From NCBI GenBank assembly GCA_964387775.1, contig CAYLZO010000276.1, forward strand, positions 1-6,174: a stretch of DNA of 6,174 bases, in the 5' to 3' direction. A program made the translations under genes and the position numbers. Position 1 is the stretch's first letter, and each line of letters begins with the position of its first letter. Of the stretch, positions 1 to 4,965 are shown piece by piece. The notes under the pieces were generated by a model, which did no database searches, was not told the origin of the DNA, and was given only the letters and a program-made list of their open reading frames with translations. The DNA is from CAYLZO01 sp964387775. GTDB lineage: Bacteria; Chloroflexota; Anaerolineae; JAAYZQ01.

Positions 1-32
1 CCCTCCCTCGGGGGACACGTCGTTAGCGCCTT

Positions 33-113
33 GGCGGGGGCTGGGGGAGGGGGAAATTGTGTTCCAGGCACAACTTTCCCCCTCACCCCGGCCCTCTCCC
101 CCCAGGGAGAGGG
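33..113. repeat. G/C-rich palindromic intergenic repeat
   Basis: Two nested inverted repeats lie here. The outer one pairs 49-61 (GGGGGAAATTGTG) with 69-82 (CACAACTTTCCCCC) with a single bulged base and a 7-nt loop (62-68). It extends outward imperfectly, 35-56 against 75-96, with about 17 of 22 positions pairing. The second is a perfect 9-bp stem, CCCTCTCCC (92-100) with GGGAGAGGG (105-113), around a 4-nt loop. This 'ccctcaccccggccctctccc...gggagaggg' pattern resembles dispersed G/C-rich palindromic repeats that I recall from several high-GC bacteria, Chloroflexota included. It ends 3 bases from the kinase stop codon, so in the kinase mRNA it would form a strong 3' structure. There is no U-tract, so an intrinsic terminator is not supported; a 3'-end stabiliser or a mobile repeat is equally possible. 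The remainder of 1-116 shows nothing recognisable. Confidence 0.6.
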
Positions 114-116
114 GGA

Positions 117-1496
117 TCAGCGCAGCCAGAACTGAATGACGACCAGCCCGACCTGGAACCGGTCGCCGTTGTGCAGCAGGTAGGCGCGGTTGGATATCAG
201 TGTCTGCCCATTGAGCGTCGTGCCGTTGCTGCTGCCCAGGTCGGCGATGAAATAGCCGCCGCGCCCCTTGGTGATGCGCGCGTGGCGGCGCGAAACGTAG
301 TCGCCCTCGTCGTAGAAGGTCATGTCAAAGTCGGGCGTGTAGCCCTCGGCCTCGCTGGCCCGCCCGAGCATCATCGGGCTGCGGGCCACGGGCATCTCCC
401 AGGCGGCGCGCACCGGCTCGACGACGCGCAGGATGGCGGGCCGCAGCGGTCCGAATGAGCGCCCGCAGCCGACGCAAAAGGCGGCGCTCTGCTGGTTGAC
501 CCGCTGGCAGGCCGGGCAAGTTTTGGTCACCACCGGCGCCGGTCTCGGTTTGGGCCGGGGCGGTGCCGGCTGGGGGCGGGGCAGGGGCTGGGCTGGTACC
601 GCCTTGGGTTCCGGCTGAGCCGGTCTCTGTACTGGCCCGGGCGCAGCGGGCTTGGCCGGCGGTGCGTAGGGCTCGGGCAGGGCGGCGACCAAGGCTTCGC
701 GCATCTCGGCCGCCGACTGGAAGCGATCCTCCCGGTCGCGGTCCATGGCCCTTTCGATGAGGGCGATGGTCCCCTTGGAAACCGCCCCGTTGTAGTTGAC
801 CAGCGGCAGCGGCTCGGAGGGCAGGAAGGCGGGCGTCGGCGCCATGTTGGCCAGCAGGTGGTACATCGTCGCGCCCAGGGCATAGACGTCGGAGCGGGCG
901 TCGGTCTGGCCCTGGCCCCACTGCTCGGGCGCGGCGTAATTCTCGGAGCCCATGGCCACCGTATCGCGCTTTTTGCCGGCCTTGTAGGTCCGGGCGATAC
1001 CAAAATCGATGAGCTTGACCAGGCCGGTGTTGGTGACCATGACGTTGCTGGGCTTCATGTCGCGAAAAATGATGGGCGGCTGCTGGCCGTGCAGGTAATC
1101 CAGCGCCTCGCAGAGCTGGACGGCCCACTGGAGCACGTCGGTCTCTAGCAGGGGCGCGTTGGTCGCCTTCAGCCGCTTTTCCAGCGACTCGCCCCAGATG
1201 AACTCCATGACCAGGCAGGCCCGGCCGTTCTCCTCAAAAAAGTCGGCGATTTTGGGGATGTTGGCGTGGTCCAGCCCCCGCAGCAGCCGGGCTTCCTGCT
1301 CAAAGAGGTCGCGGGCGACGGCCTGCTCGGCCTTGTCCTGGGTCTGGGGGCGCAGTTCTTTGAGCGCCCAGAGCTTGCCGCTACCGGGCGGCAGCTCCTC
1401 GACCTGGTAGACCCAGGCCATGCCCCCGCCACCCACCAAGCGGACGATGCGGTATCGATTTTTCAACACTGTGCCGATGGCCAGCGGTTGTGTCAT
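117..1496 (-). CDS. Ser/Thr protein kinase with zinc ribbon and C-terminal FHA domain
   Basis: Cytoplasmic Hanks-type Ser/Thr kinase, 459 aa from the chosen start; it transfers ATP phosphate to Ser/Thr of unknown partner proteins. Kinase domain, residues about 15-272: glycine loop VGGGGMAWVY (21-30), catalytic Lys46 (ALKEL), alpha-C Glu68, FRDMKPSN catalytic loop with Asp146 and Asn151, DFG (164-166) and APE (189-191), so all catalytic residues are present. The HRD histidine is Phe. A Pro/Ala/Lys-rich linker (about 276-322) leads to a zinc ribbon with Cys327, 330, 341 and 344. The FHA domain (about 375-459) has GR (378-379), SRRH (402-405), SSNG (422-425) and NG (429-430), residues that bind phosphothreonine in the family. 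No membrane segment or extracellular sensor is seen, unlike PknB-type kinases. The start is the ATG with GGAG 8 nt upstream; the GTG 22 codons earlier has no ribosome binding site. The FHA domain may read the kinase's own phosphorylation or recruit phosphorylated partners (inference). Confidence 0.93.
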   Translation of the reverse strand: MTQPLAIGTVLKNRYRIVRLVGGGGMAWVYQVEELPPGSGKLWALKELRPQTQDKAEQAVARDLFEQEARLLRGLDHANIPKIADFFEENGRACLVMEFIWGESLEKRLKATNAPLLETDVLQWAVQLCEALDYLHGQQPPIIFRDMKPSNVMVTNTGLVKLIDFGIARTYKAGKKRDTVAMGSENYAAPEQWGQGQTDARSDVYALGATMYHLLANMAPTPAFLPSEPLPLVNYNGAVSKGTIALIERAMDRDREDRFQSAAEMREALVAALPEPYAPPAKPAAPGPVQRPAQPEPKAVPAQPLPRPQPAPPRPKPRPAPVVTKTCPACQRVNQQSAAFCVGCGRSFGPLRPAILRVVEPVRAAWEMPVARSPMMLGRASEAEGYTPDFDMTFYDEGDYVSRRHARITKGRGGYFIADLGSSNGTTLNGQTLISNRAYLLHNGDRFQVGLVVIQFWLR

Positions 1497-1504
1497 ACCC
1501 GTGT

Positions 1505-1508
1505 CTCC
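1505..1508 (-). promoter_or_regulatory. Ribosome binding site deciding the kinase start
   Basis: GGAG on the minus strand lies 8 nt before the ATG at 1496. The in-frame GTG at 1562 has no Shine-Dalgarno match and the ATG at 1526 only a weak GGGG run, so the ATG at 1496 is preferred. It also places the start directly before the conserved kinase N-terminus. Confidence 0.6.
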
Positions 1509-1524
1509 AGTAGAAATCGCGGCC

Positions 1525-1530
1525 ATTCTA
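1525..1530 (-). promoter_or_regulatory. Proximal kinase -10 candidate (TAGAAT)
   Basis: TAGAAT on the minus strand ends 28 nt before the kinase ATG, the same distance as the ppk2 -10 from its own start. The -35 is poor: TTGTCA (1553-1558) is 22 bp away, and the hexamer at 17 bp is AGGCAA. If this promoter is used, the upstream GTG start at 1562 is outside the mRNA. Confidence 0.35.
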
Positions 1531-1614
1531 CCCCACGCCGTCGCCTTTTGCCTGACAAGCACAGGCCATGCCCTTGACAGGCGGTGTCAGGCAGCGACGA
1601 GGAGCGATGCTCGC

Positions 1615-1643
1615 ATTATATCACGGCCTCCGCCTGGAAGCAA
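1615..1643 (-). promoter_or_regulatory. Distal kinase promoter candidate (TTGCTT-17-TATAAT, extended -10)
   Basis: On the minus strand, TTGCTT (1638-1643) is separated by exactly 17 bp from TATAAT (1615-1620), with TG at the extended -10 position (TGATATAAT). Transcription would start near 1608 and give the kinase a leader of about 110 nt. The leader contains an 8-bp inverted repeat, 1550-1557 with 1585-1592. The region lies between the arsM terminator and the kinase, as expected for an independent promoter. Confidence 0.5.
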
Positions 1644-1689
1644 CCCGGCAACGCCAGGTGCGGACCCCAGGCCTATACGCGTGGGAACG

Positions 1690-1725
1690 AAAAACGTGGC
1701 AGCGCCGGTTTCGCGCTGCCACGTT
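1690..1725 (-). terminator. Intrinsic terminator of arsM
   Basis: A perfect 13-bp stem pairs 1693-1705 (AACGTGGCAGCGC) with 1713-1725 around a 7-nt loop (1706-1712). Read on the minus strand, the stem is followed at once by T residues, five in a row counting the two at its base. It begins 28 nt after the arsM stop codon. On the plus strand the stem is followed by CTCAGG, so it should act in the arsM direction only. It separates the ars unit from the kinase. Confidence 0.88.
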
Positions 1726-1753
1726 CTCAGGACGCAGCCAACGAGGATGGAGG

Positions 1754-2602
1754 TCAGCCGGGCTTGATCGCCGAGACCTTGATGCTCGCGATCTTGCCCC
1801 GGAGGGCGCTGGCGTCGAGCTGTGTGTTGCCCAGGATCTGCCGGGCTTCGGGCGACTCGGCCAGGGCCTCCGCTTCGGCATAGTCGCGGCTGGTCACCGC
1901 GACATCGACAAAGCCGGCGCGGCGCATCTTGTCCAGGTACTCGGCTTCGTCGAGGGCGCCGGCCACGCAGCCGGCCCAGGCCGCCAGGCTCCGCTGGATG
2001 GCGGCCGGGAGCTGGCCGTAGGTCACAATGTCCGACACGGCCAGCCGGCCGCCGGGCCGCAGCACGCGGAATGCCTCGCGGAACACGGCGTCCTTGTCGG
2101 GCGAGAGATTGATGACACAGTTGGAGATAATGACGTCCACCTCGCCGTCGGACAGGGGCATCTCTTCCATCTCGCCCCAGCGAAAGTCCACGTTTTCGAC
2201 CCCCATCTGGCGGGCGTTGCGCCGGGCCAGCCGGACCATCTCGGGCGTCATGTCCAGGCCGATGACGCGGCCCGTCGGCCCGACGCGCTGGGCGGCCAGG
2301 AAGCAGTCGATTCCACCGCCGGCCCCCAGGTCGAGCACCACCTCGCCTGGCTGCAAGCCGGCGATGGCGACCGGGTTGCCGCAGCCCAGCGAGGCCCCGG
2401 TCACGCTTTCGGGCAGATCGGCCAGCTCTGGCACCTCGTAGAGCCGCTGCGCGTTGCCGGCCTGGTCCGGGCCACAGCAGCTCGATGACTGCCGAGGCCC
2501 GCAGCAACCGGCCGATTGGGTTCCGGCCGCGACCGTGTCGGCAAGCTGGCCGTACCGCTGGCGCACGTTTTCCCTGATTTCTTTTGCACTCGTTACAGAC
2601 AT
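1754..2602 (-). CDS. arsM: Arsenite S-adenosylmethionine methyltransferase
   Basis: Cytosolic enzyme, 282 aa, that methylates trivalent arsenic with S-adenosylmethionine to mono-, di- and possibly volatile trimethyl arsenicals; this is known of the ArsM family. The Rossmann methyltransferase core shows DLGAGGGIDC (91-100, SAM-binding motif I), GLDMTPEM (115-122), SNCVINL (160-166) and FRVLRPGGRLAVSD (178-191). The arsenic-binding cysteines expected for ArsM are in place: Cys74 in GCGNP, Cys162 in SNCVINL and Cys212 in GCVAGA. The N-terminus carries two CCGP motifs (Cys33-34 and Cys42-43), one of which probably supplies the fourth family cysteine. The ATG has AAGGGGG 8 nt upstream. It lies 71 bp downstream of arsR, with an operator-like repeat in the gap and an intrinsic terminator after the stop codon. 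Arsenite-responsive control by the neighbouring ArsR is inferred from this layout. The family assignment is very secure; the extent of methylation cannot be read from sequence. Confidence 0.97.
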   Translation of the reverse strand: MSVTSAKEIRENVRQRYGQLADTVAAGTQSAGCCGPRQSSSCCGPDQAGNAQRLYEVPELADLPESVTGASLGCGNPVAIAGLQPGEVVLDLGAGGGIDCFLAAQRVGPTGRVIGLDMTPEMVRLARRNARQMGVENVDFRWGEMEEMPLSDGEVDVIISNCVINLSPDKDAVFREAFRVLRPGGRLAVSDIVTYGQLPAAIQRSLAAWAGCVAGALDEAEYLDKMRRAGFVDVAVTSRDYAEAEALAESPEARQILGNTQLDASALRGKIASIKVSAIKPG

Positions 2603-2626
2603 GGTACCAACCCCCTTCTTTTATTT

Positions 2627-2650
2627 ACGTATTCAAATATATCGATTCAT
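2627..2650 (+). promoter_or_regulatory. Operator-like repeat, copy 1 (before arsM)
   Basis: A 24-bp A/T-rich sequence, ACGTATT...TATCGATT.AT on the plus strand, matches the copy before arsR at 20 of 24 positions; all four differences are transitions. It has partial two-fold symmetry, with 14 of 24 positions equal to its reverse complement, centred on an ATAT core, as expected for a dimeric ArsR/SmtB repressor. It lies 24 bp upstream of the arsM start and overlaps neither coding region. Confidence 0.65.
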
Positions 2651-2673
2651 ATAGCCGAAAAAAAAAGACCAGG

Positions 2674-2964
2674 CTAACAAACGGGCTCGATGCCCACGCC
2701 TAGCTCACCCATGAGATCGGTGCAGCACGTTTGCAGGCAGCACACGTCCAAGGAATAGATGACGCGCTTGCCCTCCTTGCGGTCTGTGACCAGCCCGGCC
2801 TGGCGGAGCACGCCCAGGTGGTGGGAAATGGTGGGCTGCGAGAGGTGGAGCTGGTCCACGATGTCGCTCACGCACATCTCTGATTCTTGCAGCATGGCCA
2901 GGATCTTTTGCCGGGTCTCGTCGGCCAGGGCCTTGCAAAAGTCCACACAACTGATTTGAGTCAT
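2674..2964 (-). CDS. arsR: ArsR-family metalloid-responsive repressor
   Basis: Winged-helix dimeric repressor of the ArsR/SmtB family, 96 aa, a usual length. It is expected to bind operator DNA and release it on binding As(III). The first helices carry the ALADETRQKILAML signature (12-25). The recognition helix region is LSQPTISHHLGVLRQAG (41-57), and the beta-wing is DRKEGKRVIYSL (61-72). The classical CxCxxC arsenic site of alpha-3 is degenerate: only Cys31 remains in MCVSD. Cysteines are instead concentrated at the C-terminus (Cys75, 76, 80, 81 and the terminal residue Cys96), with Cys6 and Cys10 near the N-terminus. C-terminal vicinal cysteines are used for As(III) by some ArsR types, such as that of Acidithiobacillus ferrooxidans. 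AGAGGGAG directly abuts the ATG, a short spacing of about 3 nt from its GAGG core. It has its own strong promoter with an operator at the start site, and arsM follows 71 bp downstream. Target metalloid is inferred from arsM. Confidence 0.94.
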   Translation of the reverse strand: MTQISCVDFCKALADETRQKILAMLQESEMCVSDIVDQLHLSQPTISHHLGVLRQAGLVTDRKEGKRVIYSLDVCCLQTCCTDLMGELGVGIEPVC

Positions 2965-2979
2965 CTCCCTCTGCCTGCG

Positions 2980-3003
2980 ATAAATCGATACACTTAAATA
3001 CGT
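2980..3003 (-). promoter_or_regulatory. Operator-like repeat, copy 2 (at the arsR transcription start)
   Basis: Same 24-bp motif as at 2627-2650, here reading ACGTATT...TATCGATT.AT on the minus strand, so it is inverted relative to the other copy. It begins 4 bp after the arsR -10 hexamer and covers the expected transcription start, 15 bp before the arsR ATG. A repressor bound here would block arsR transcription, which fits autoregulation. Confidence 0.7.
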
Positions 3004-3007
3004 CTAT

Positions 3008-3036
3008 ATCATACGACAGAAACAAATCCCTGTCAA
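3008..3036 (-). promoter_or_regulatory. arsR promoter (TTGACA-17-TATGAT)
   Basis: On the minus strand a perfect -35 hexamer TTGACA (3031-3036) is followed after exactly 17 bp by TATGAT (3008-3013), one base from the -10 consensus. The start would fall near 3001, inside the operator-like repeat, giving a leader of about 37 nt. It lies wholly in the 85-bp gap after ppk2. No terminator is visible after ppk2, so read-through into arsR is possible. Confidence 0.85.
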
Positions 3037-3049
3037 GTCCGAAACGGCC

Positions 3050-3856
3050 CTAGTCGGGGATGACGATCTGGTCGGCGTCGGGCAGGGGCGGCGGGTAGTG
3101 CATGTCGAGCCCCTCCAGCGTCTCGATGAGGGTCTGCGAGACGACCAGGTTGCGGTACCACTTGTGGTCGGCCGGGACGACGTACCAGGGCGCCCAGGGC
3201 GTGCTGCACTTGCTCAGCGCATCCTCGTAGGCCTGGACGTAGTCGTCCCAATAGTCCCGCTCCTTGACGTCCTTCATCGAGAACTTCCAGTTCTTGGCCG
3301 GATTCTCCAGCCGCGCCTCGAAGCGCTCCTTCTGCTCCGCCTTGGAAATGTAGAGGAAAAACTTGAGGATGGTCGTGCCTGTGTCGGCCAGCAGCTTCTC
3401 GAACTGGTTGATCTGCTCGTAGCGCTGCCCCCAGACCTCGGGCGGGGCCAGGTTGTGGACGCGGACGACCAGCACGTCTTCGTAGTGGGAGCGGTTGAAA
3501 ATGCCGATGTAGCCCTTGCGGGGGGCGGCCTTGTGGATGCGCCACAGGTAGTCGTGGGCCAGCTCCTCCTCGGTGGGGACCTTGAAGCCGGTCACGCGGC
3601 AGCCCTGGGGATTGACGCCCCGGAACACGTGGCGGATGGTGCCATCCTTGCCGCCGGCGTCGAGGGCCTGGAGGACGATGAGCAGAGAATGCTTGCCCTC
3701 GGCCCAGAGGACGCGCTGCAACTCGCGGAGCCGGTCGCGGTTGTCCTTGAGGATCTCCTTGGCCGCGTCCTTGTCCCGGTAGTCGCCCGTGTAGCCGGGT
3801 TCATAGTCGGCCAGGTTGACCCGCGTGCCAGGCGGGACGAGAAATGGTTGGCTCAT
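3050..3856 (-). CDS. ppk2: Polyphosphate kinase 2 (class III-like polyphosphate:nucleotide phosphotransferase)
   Basis: Soluble P-loop kinase of 268 aa, single-domain length for PPK2. It uses inorganic polyphosphate to phosphorylate nucleotides: class III members convert AMP to ADP and ADP to ATP, and the reverse reaction can store phosphate. The Walker A region is DAGGKDGT (66-73) with Lys70. FKVPTEEELAHDYLWRIH (91-108) and FNRSHYEDVLVVRVH (120-134) are family signatures, and LKFFLYISKAEQKERFEARL (164-183) plus the KNWKFS segment (188-193) form the lid region. WYVVPADHKWYRNL (224-237) is another family block. From memory, the sequence closely resembles the Meiothermus ruber class III enzyme; the class is inferred. 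The chosen ATG has GGAGGT 6 nt upstream; an ATG 19 codons earlier overlaps this gene's own -35 element and is rejected. It has its own promoter and appears functionally independent of the ars genes. Likely role: ATP regeneration and polyphosphate metabolism. Confidence 0.95.
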   Translation of the reverse strand: MSQPFLVPPGTRVNLADYEPGYTGDYRDKDAAKEILKDNRDRLRELQRVLWAEGKHSLLIVLQALDAGGKDGTIRHVFRGVNPQGCRVTGFKVPTEEELAHDYLWRIHKAAPRKGYIGIFNRSHYEDVLVVRVHNLAPPEVWGQRYEQINQFEKLLADTGTTILKFFLYISKAEQKERFEARLENPAKNWKFSMKDVKERDYWDDYVQAYEDALSKCSTPWAPWYVVPADHKWYRNLVVSQTLIETLEGLDMHYPPPLPDADQIVIPD

Positions 3857-3862
3857 GGTTGC

Positions 3863-3868
3863 ACCTCC
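3863..3868 (-). promoter_or_regulatory. Ribosome binding site deciding the ppk2 start
   Basis: GGAGGT on the minus strand, a full Shine-Dalgarno match, sits 6 nt before the ATG at 3856. It rules for this start over the in-frame ATG at 3913, which lies upstream of the promoter -10. Confidence 0.8.
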
Positions 3869-3884
3869 GCATTTGGATGGCGCC

Positions 3885-3913
3885 ATTATACTCGGGATGT
3901 GCCTTTCTGGCAA
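3885..3913 (-). promoter_or_regulatory. ppk2 promoter (TTGCCA-17-TATAAT)
   Basis: On the minus strand TTGCCA (3908-3913) and a consensus TATAAT (3885-3890) are exactly 17 bp apart. Transcription would start near 3878, giving a leader of about 20 nt that holds the GGAGGT site. It lies in the 70-bp gap after the epimerase gene. A short palindrome (GAGCCGGCTC, 3919-3928) overlaps the epimerase stop but has no U-tract. Confidence 0.78.
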
Positions 3914-3926
3914 GCCAGGAGCCGGC

Positions 3927-4964
3927 TCACCCGATCTCGGCCTCGGTCGGCTTGCCCTTTAGCAGCTTGAGGCCCTGTGTGACCAGGGAAAACCAACCCC
4001 GCTGCCCGGCGTGGTAGTAGGGCGAGTGGTTGAGCAGCCAGTAGCGTACCAGGGGCCGGAAGGCGCGGACCAGAGCCCGCTTGCGCCCCAGGCGAGCCTG
4101 CATCTCCTCGACGTAATCGTCCAGAGTATGGCGTTGGTACTGTAAGAGCCGCTGGCTCTCGGCCGTGTCGACCCAGTCGGTGGGGAACGGCGTCGTGGCA
4201 AAGGCTTCGTCGGGGAGGCGACCGACCCCAAACCCGTCGAGCACCTTGGCCGTGATCTCGCGGTAGAGGTACTGGCAGCGCGGCCCGCCGCCGATGAGCA
4301 GGGTCTGGCCCCAGACGTCGGGCTGGCTCAGGGCGTTGGCAAAAGCCAGGCCCACGTCGCGGGTGTGGACGAATTCCATGCGGTTGTCGGGCGGCACGTC
4401 GAACATGCCGGGGTCCATCTTTATGGCCAGGGGCAGCGTGGCCGCCAGCCGCAGGATGGTCCATTGCAGCTTTGAAGCGCGGATCATCTGCTCGCACTCG
4501 ACCTTGTGCCGGGCATAGTGCTCGATGGGCTGGGGCGGGTCGTCGGCGGTGCGGGGCGGTGGCAGGTGGTGGGTCCGACCGTAGATGTGGTACGACGAAG
4601 CGAAAAGCAACCGGGGCGGCCGGGGCTGGGCTTCCATCGCCTCGATGAGGTGGCGCGTACCCCCGACGTTGATCGCGTGCGCCCAGTCGGGATGATCCTC
4701 CGACTCGAAGCCGGTGGCCGACAGCTTGGGGATGATGAAGGCCAGGTGAATGACGGCCTCCTGGCCGCGAACGGCGGCGGCCACGTCGTCGGGGCGGCGC
4801 AGGTCGCCCCACATCGTCTCGATCTGGCCCGCGAATTGCCGGGCGGTCCGCTCGTTGGCCCGCGTTTTCACGTCGAAGCAGCGCACGGTGTGGCCCTGCT
4901 TCAGCAACTCTTCCAGCGTGCTGGTGCCCACGTTTCCAAAAGCTCCGGTGAGGAGTACGTTCAC
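3927..4964 (-). CDS. NAD(P)-dependent epimerase/dehydratase-family (extended SDR) protein
   Basis: Cytosolic oxidoreductase-fold protein of 345 aa. The N-terminal Rossmann nucleotide site is LLTGAFGNVG (4-13, GxxGxxG), followed by Asp31 at the end of strand 2, which usually favours NAD(H), and GDL (53-55). The active site looks intact: Ser123/Ser124 in FASSYHIYG and the Tyr150-xxx-Lys154 pair in HYARHK. The NVGGT block (99-103) and EFVHTRDVG (197-205) are typical of extended SDRs that act on nucleotide sugars or related substrates. The substrate cannot be named. A C-terminal tail (about 285-345) beyond the core is rich in Arg, Lys and aromatic residues. The start is a GTG with AGGAAGG 6 nt upstream; it begins exactly at the NVLLTG strand and lies one base after the TetR stop codon, so translation is probably coupled. 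A longer reading from an ATG at 5078 would overlap TetR by over 100 bp and adds non-homologous sequence. Expression is presumably controlled by the TetR partner. Confidence 0.88.
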   Translation of the reverse strand: MNVLLTGAFGNVGTSTLEELLKQGHTVRCFDVKTRANERTARQFAGQIETMWGDLRRPDDVAAAVRGQEAVIHLAFIIPKLSATGFESEDHPDWAHAINVGGTRHLIEAMEAQPRPPRLLFASSYHIYGRTHHLPPPRTADDPPQPIEHYARHKVECEQMIRASKLQWTILRLAATLPLAIKMDPGMFDVPPDNRMEFVHTRDVGLAFANALSQPDVWGQTLLIGGGPRCQYLYREITAKVLDGFGVGRLPDEAFATTPFPTDWVDTAESQRLLQYQRHTLDDYVEEMQARLGRKRALVRAFRPLVRYWLLNHSPYYHAGQRGWFSLVTQGLKLLKGKPTEAEIG

Positions 4965-4965
4965 G

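Noticed and set aside
57..458. Plus-strand open frame starting in the palindromic repeat
   Set aside because: It runs through the repeat and then antisense to the FHA domain; the composition is that of a shadow frame.
1574..1620. Plus-strand TTGACA at 1574-1579 as a promoter
   Set aside because: No -10 hexamer occurs at 15-19 bp; the A/T-rich ATTATA lies over 30 bp away, and no plus-strand gene follows.
1568..2488. Long plus-strand open frame (306 codons) opposite arsM
   Set aside because: It lies antisense to an unambiguous arsM, shows no recognisable motif and crosses the arsM terminator. Long antisense frames are expected in GC-rich genes with strong third-position bias.
2658..2697. Run of nine T (minus strand) after arsR as a terminator or attenuator
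   Set aside because: The nearest hairpin (2681-2697, GGGC/GCCC with two wobble pairs) is weak and ends 14 nt before the T-run. A 5-bp TAGCC/GGCTA pairing would put the T-run in the loop. Neither is a canonical terminator, so arsR-arsM read-through remains likely.
3919..3928. GAGCCGGCTC palindrome at the epimerase stop as terminator
   Set aside because: It is a continuous palindrome with no loop and no U-tract; too short to terminate by itself.
3098..3970. Plus-strand open frame (290 codons) opposite ppk2
   Set aside because: It is rich in Val/Leu/Ala/Gly, as in mirror translations of GC-rich genes, without domain motifs. The minus strand here encodes a clear PPK2.
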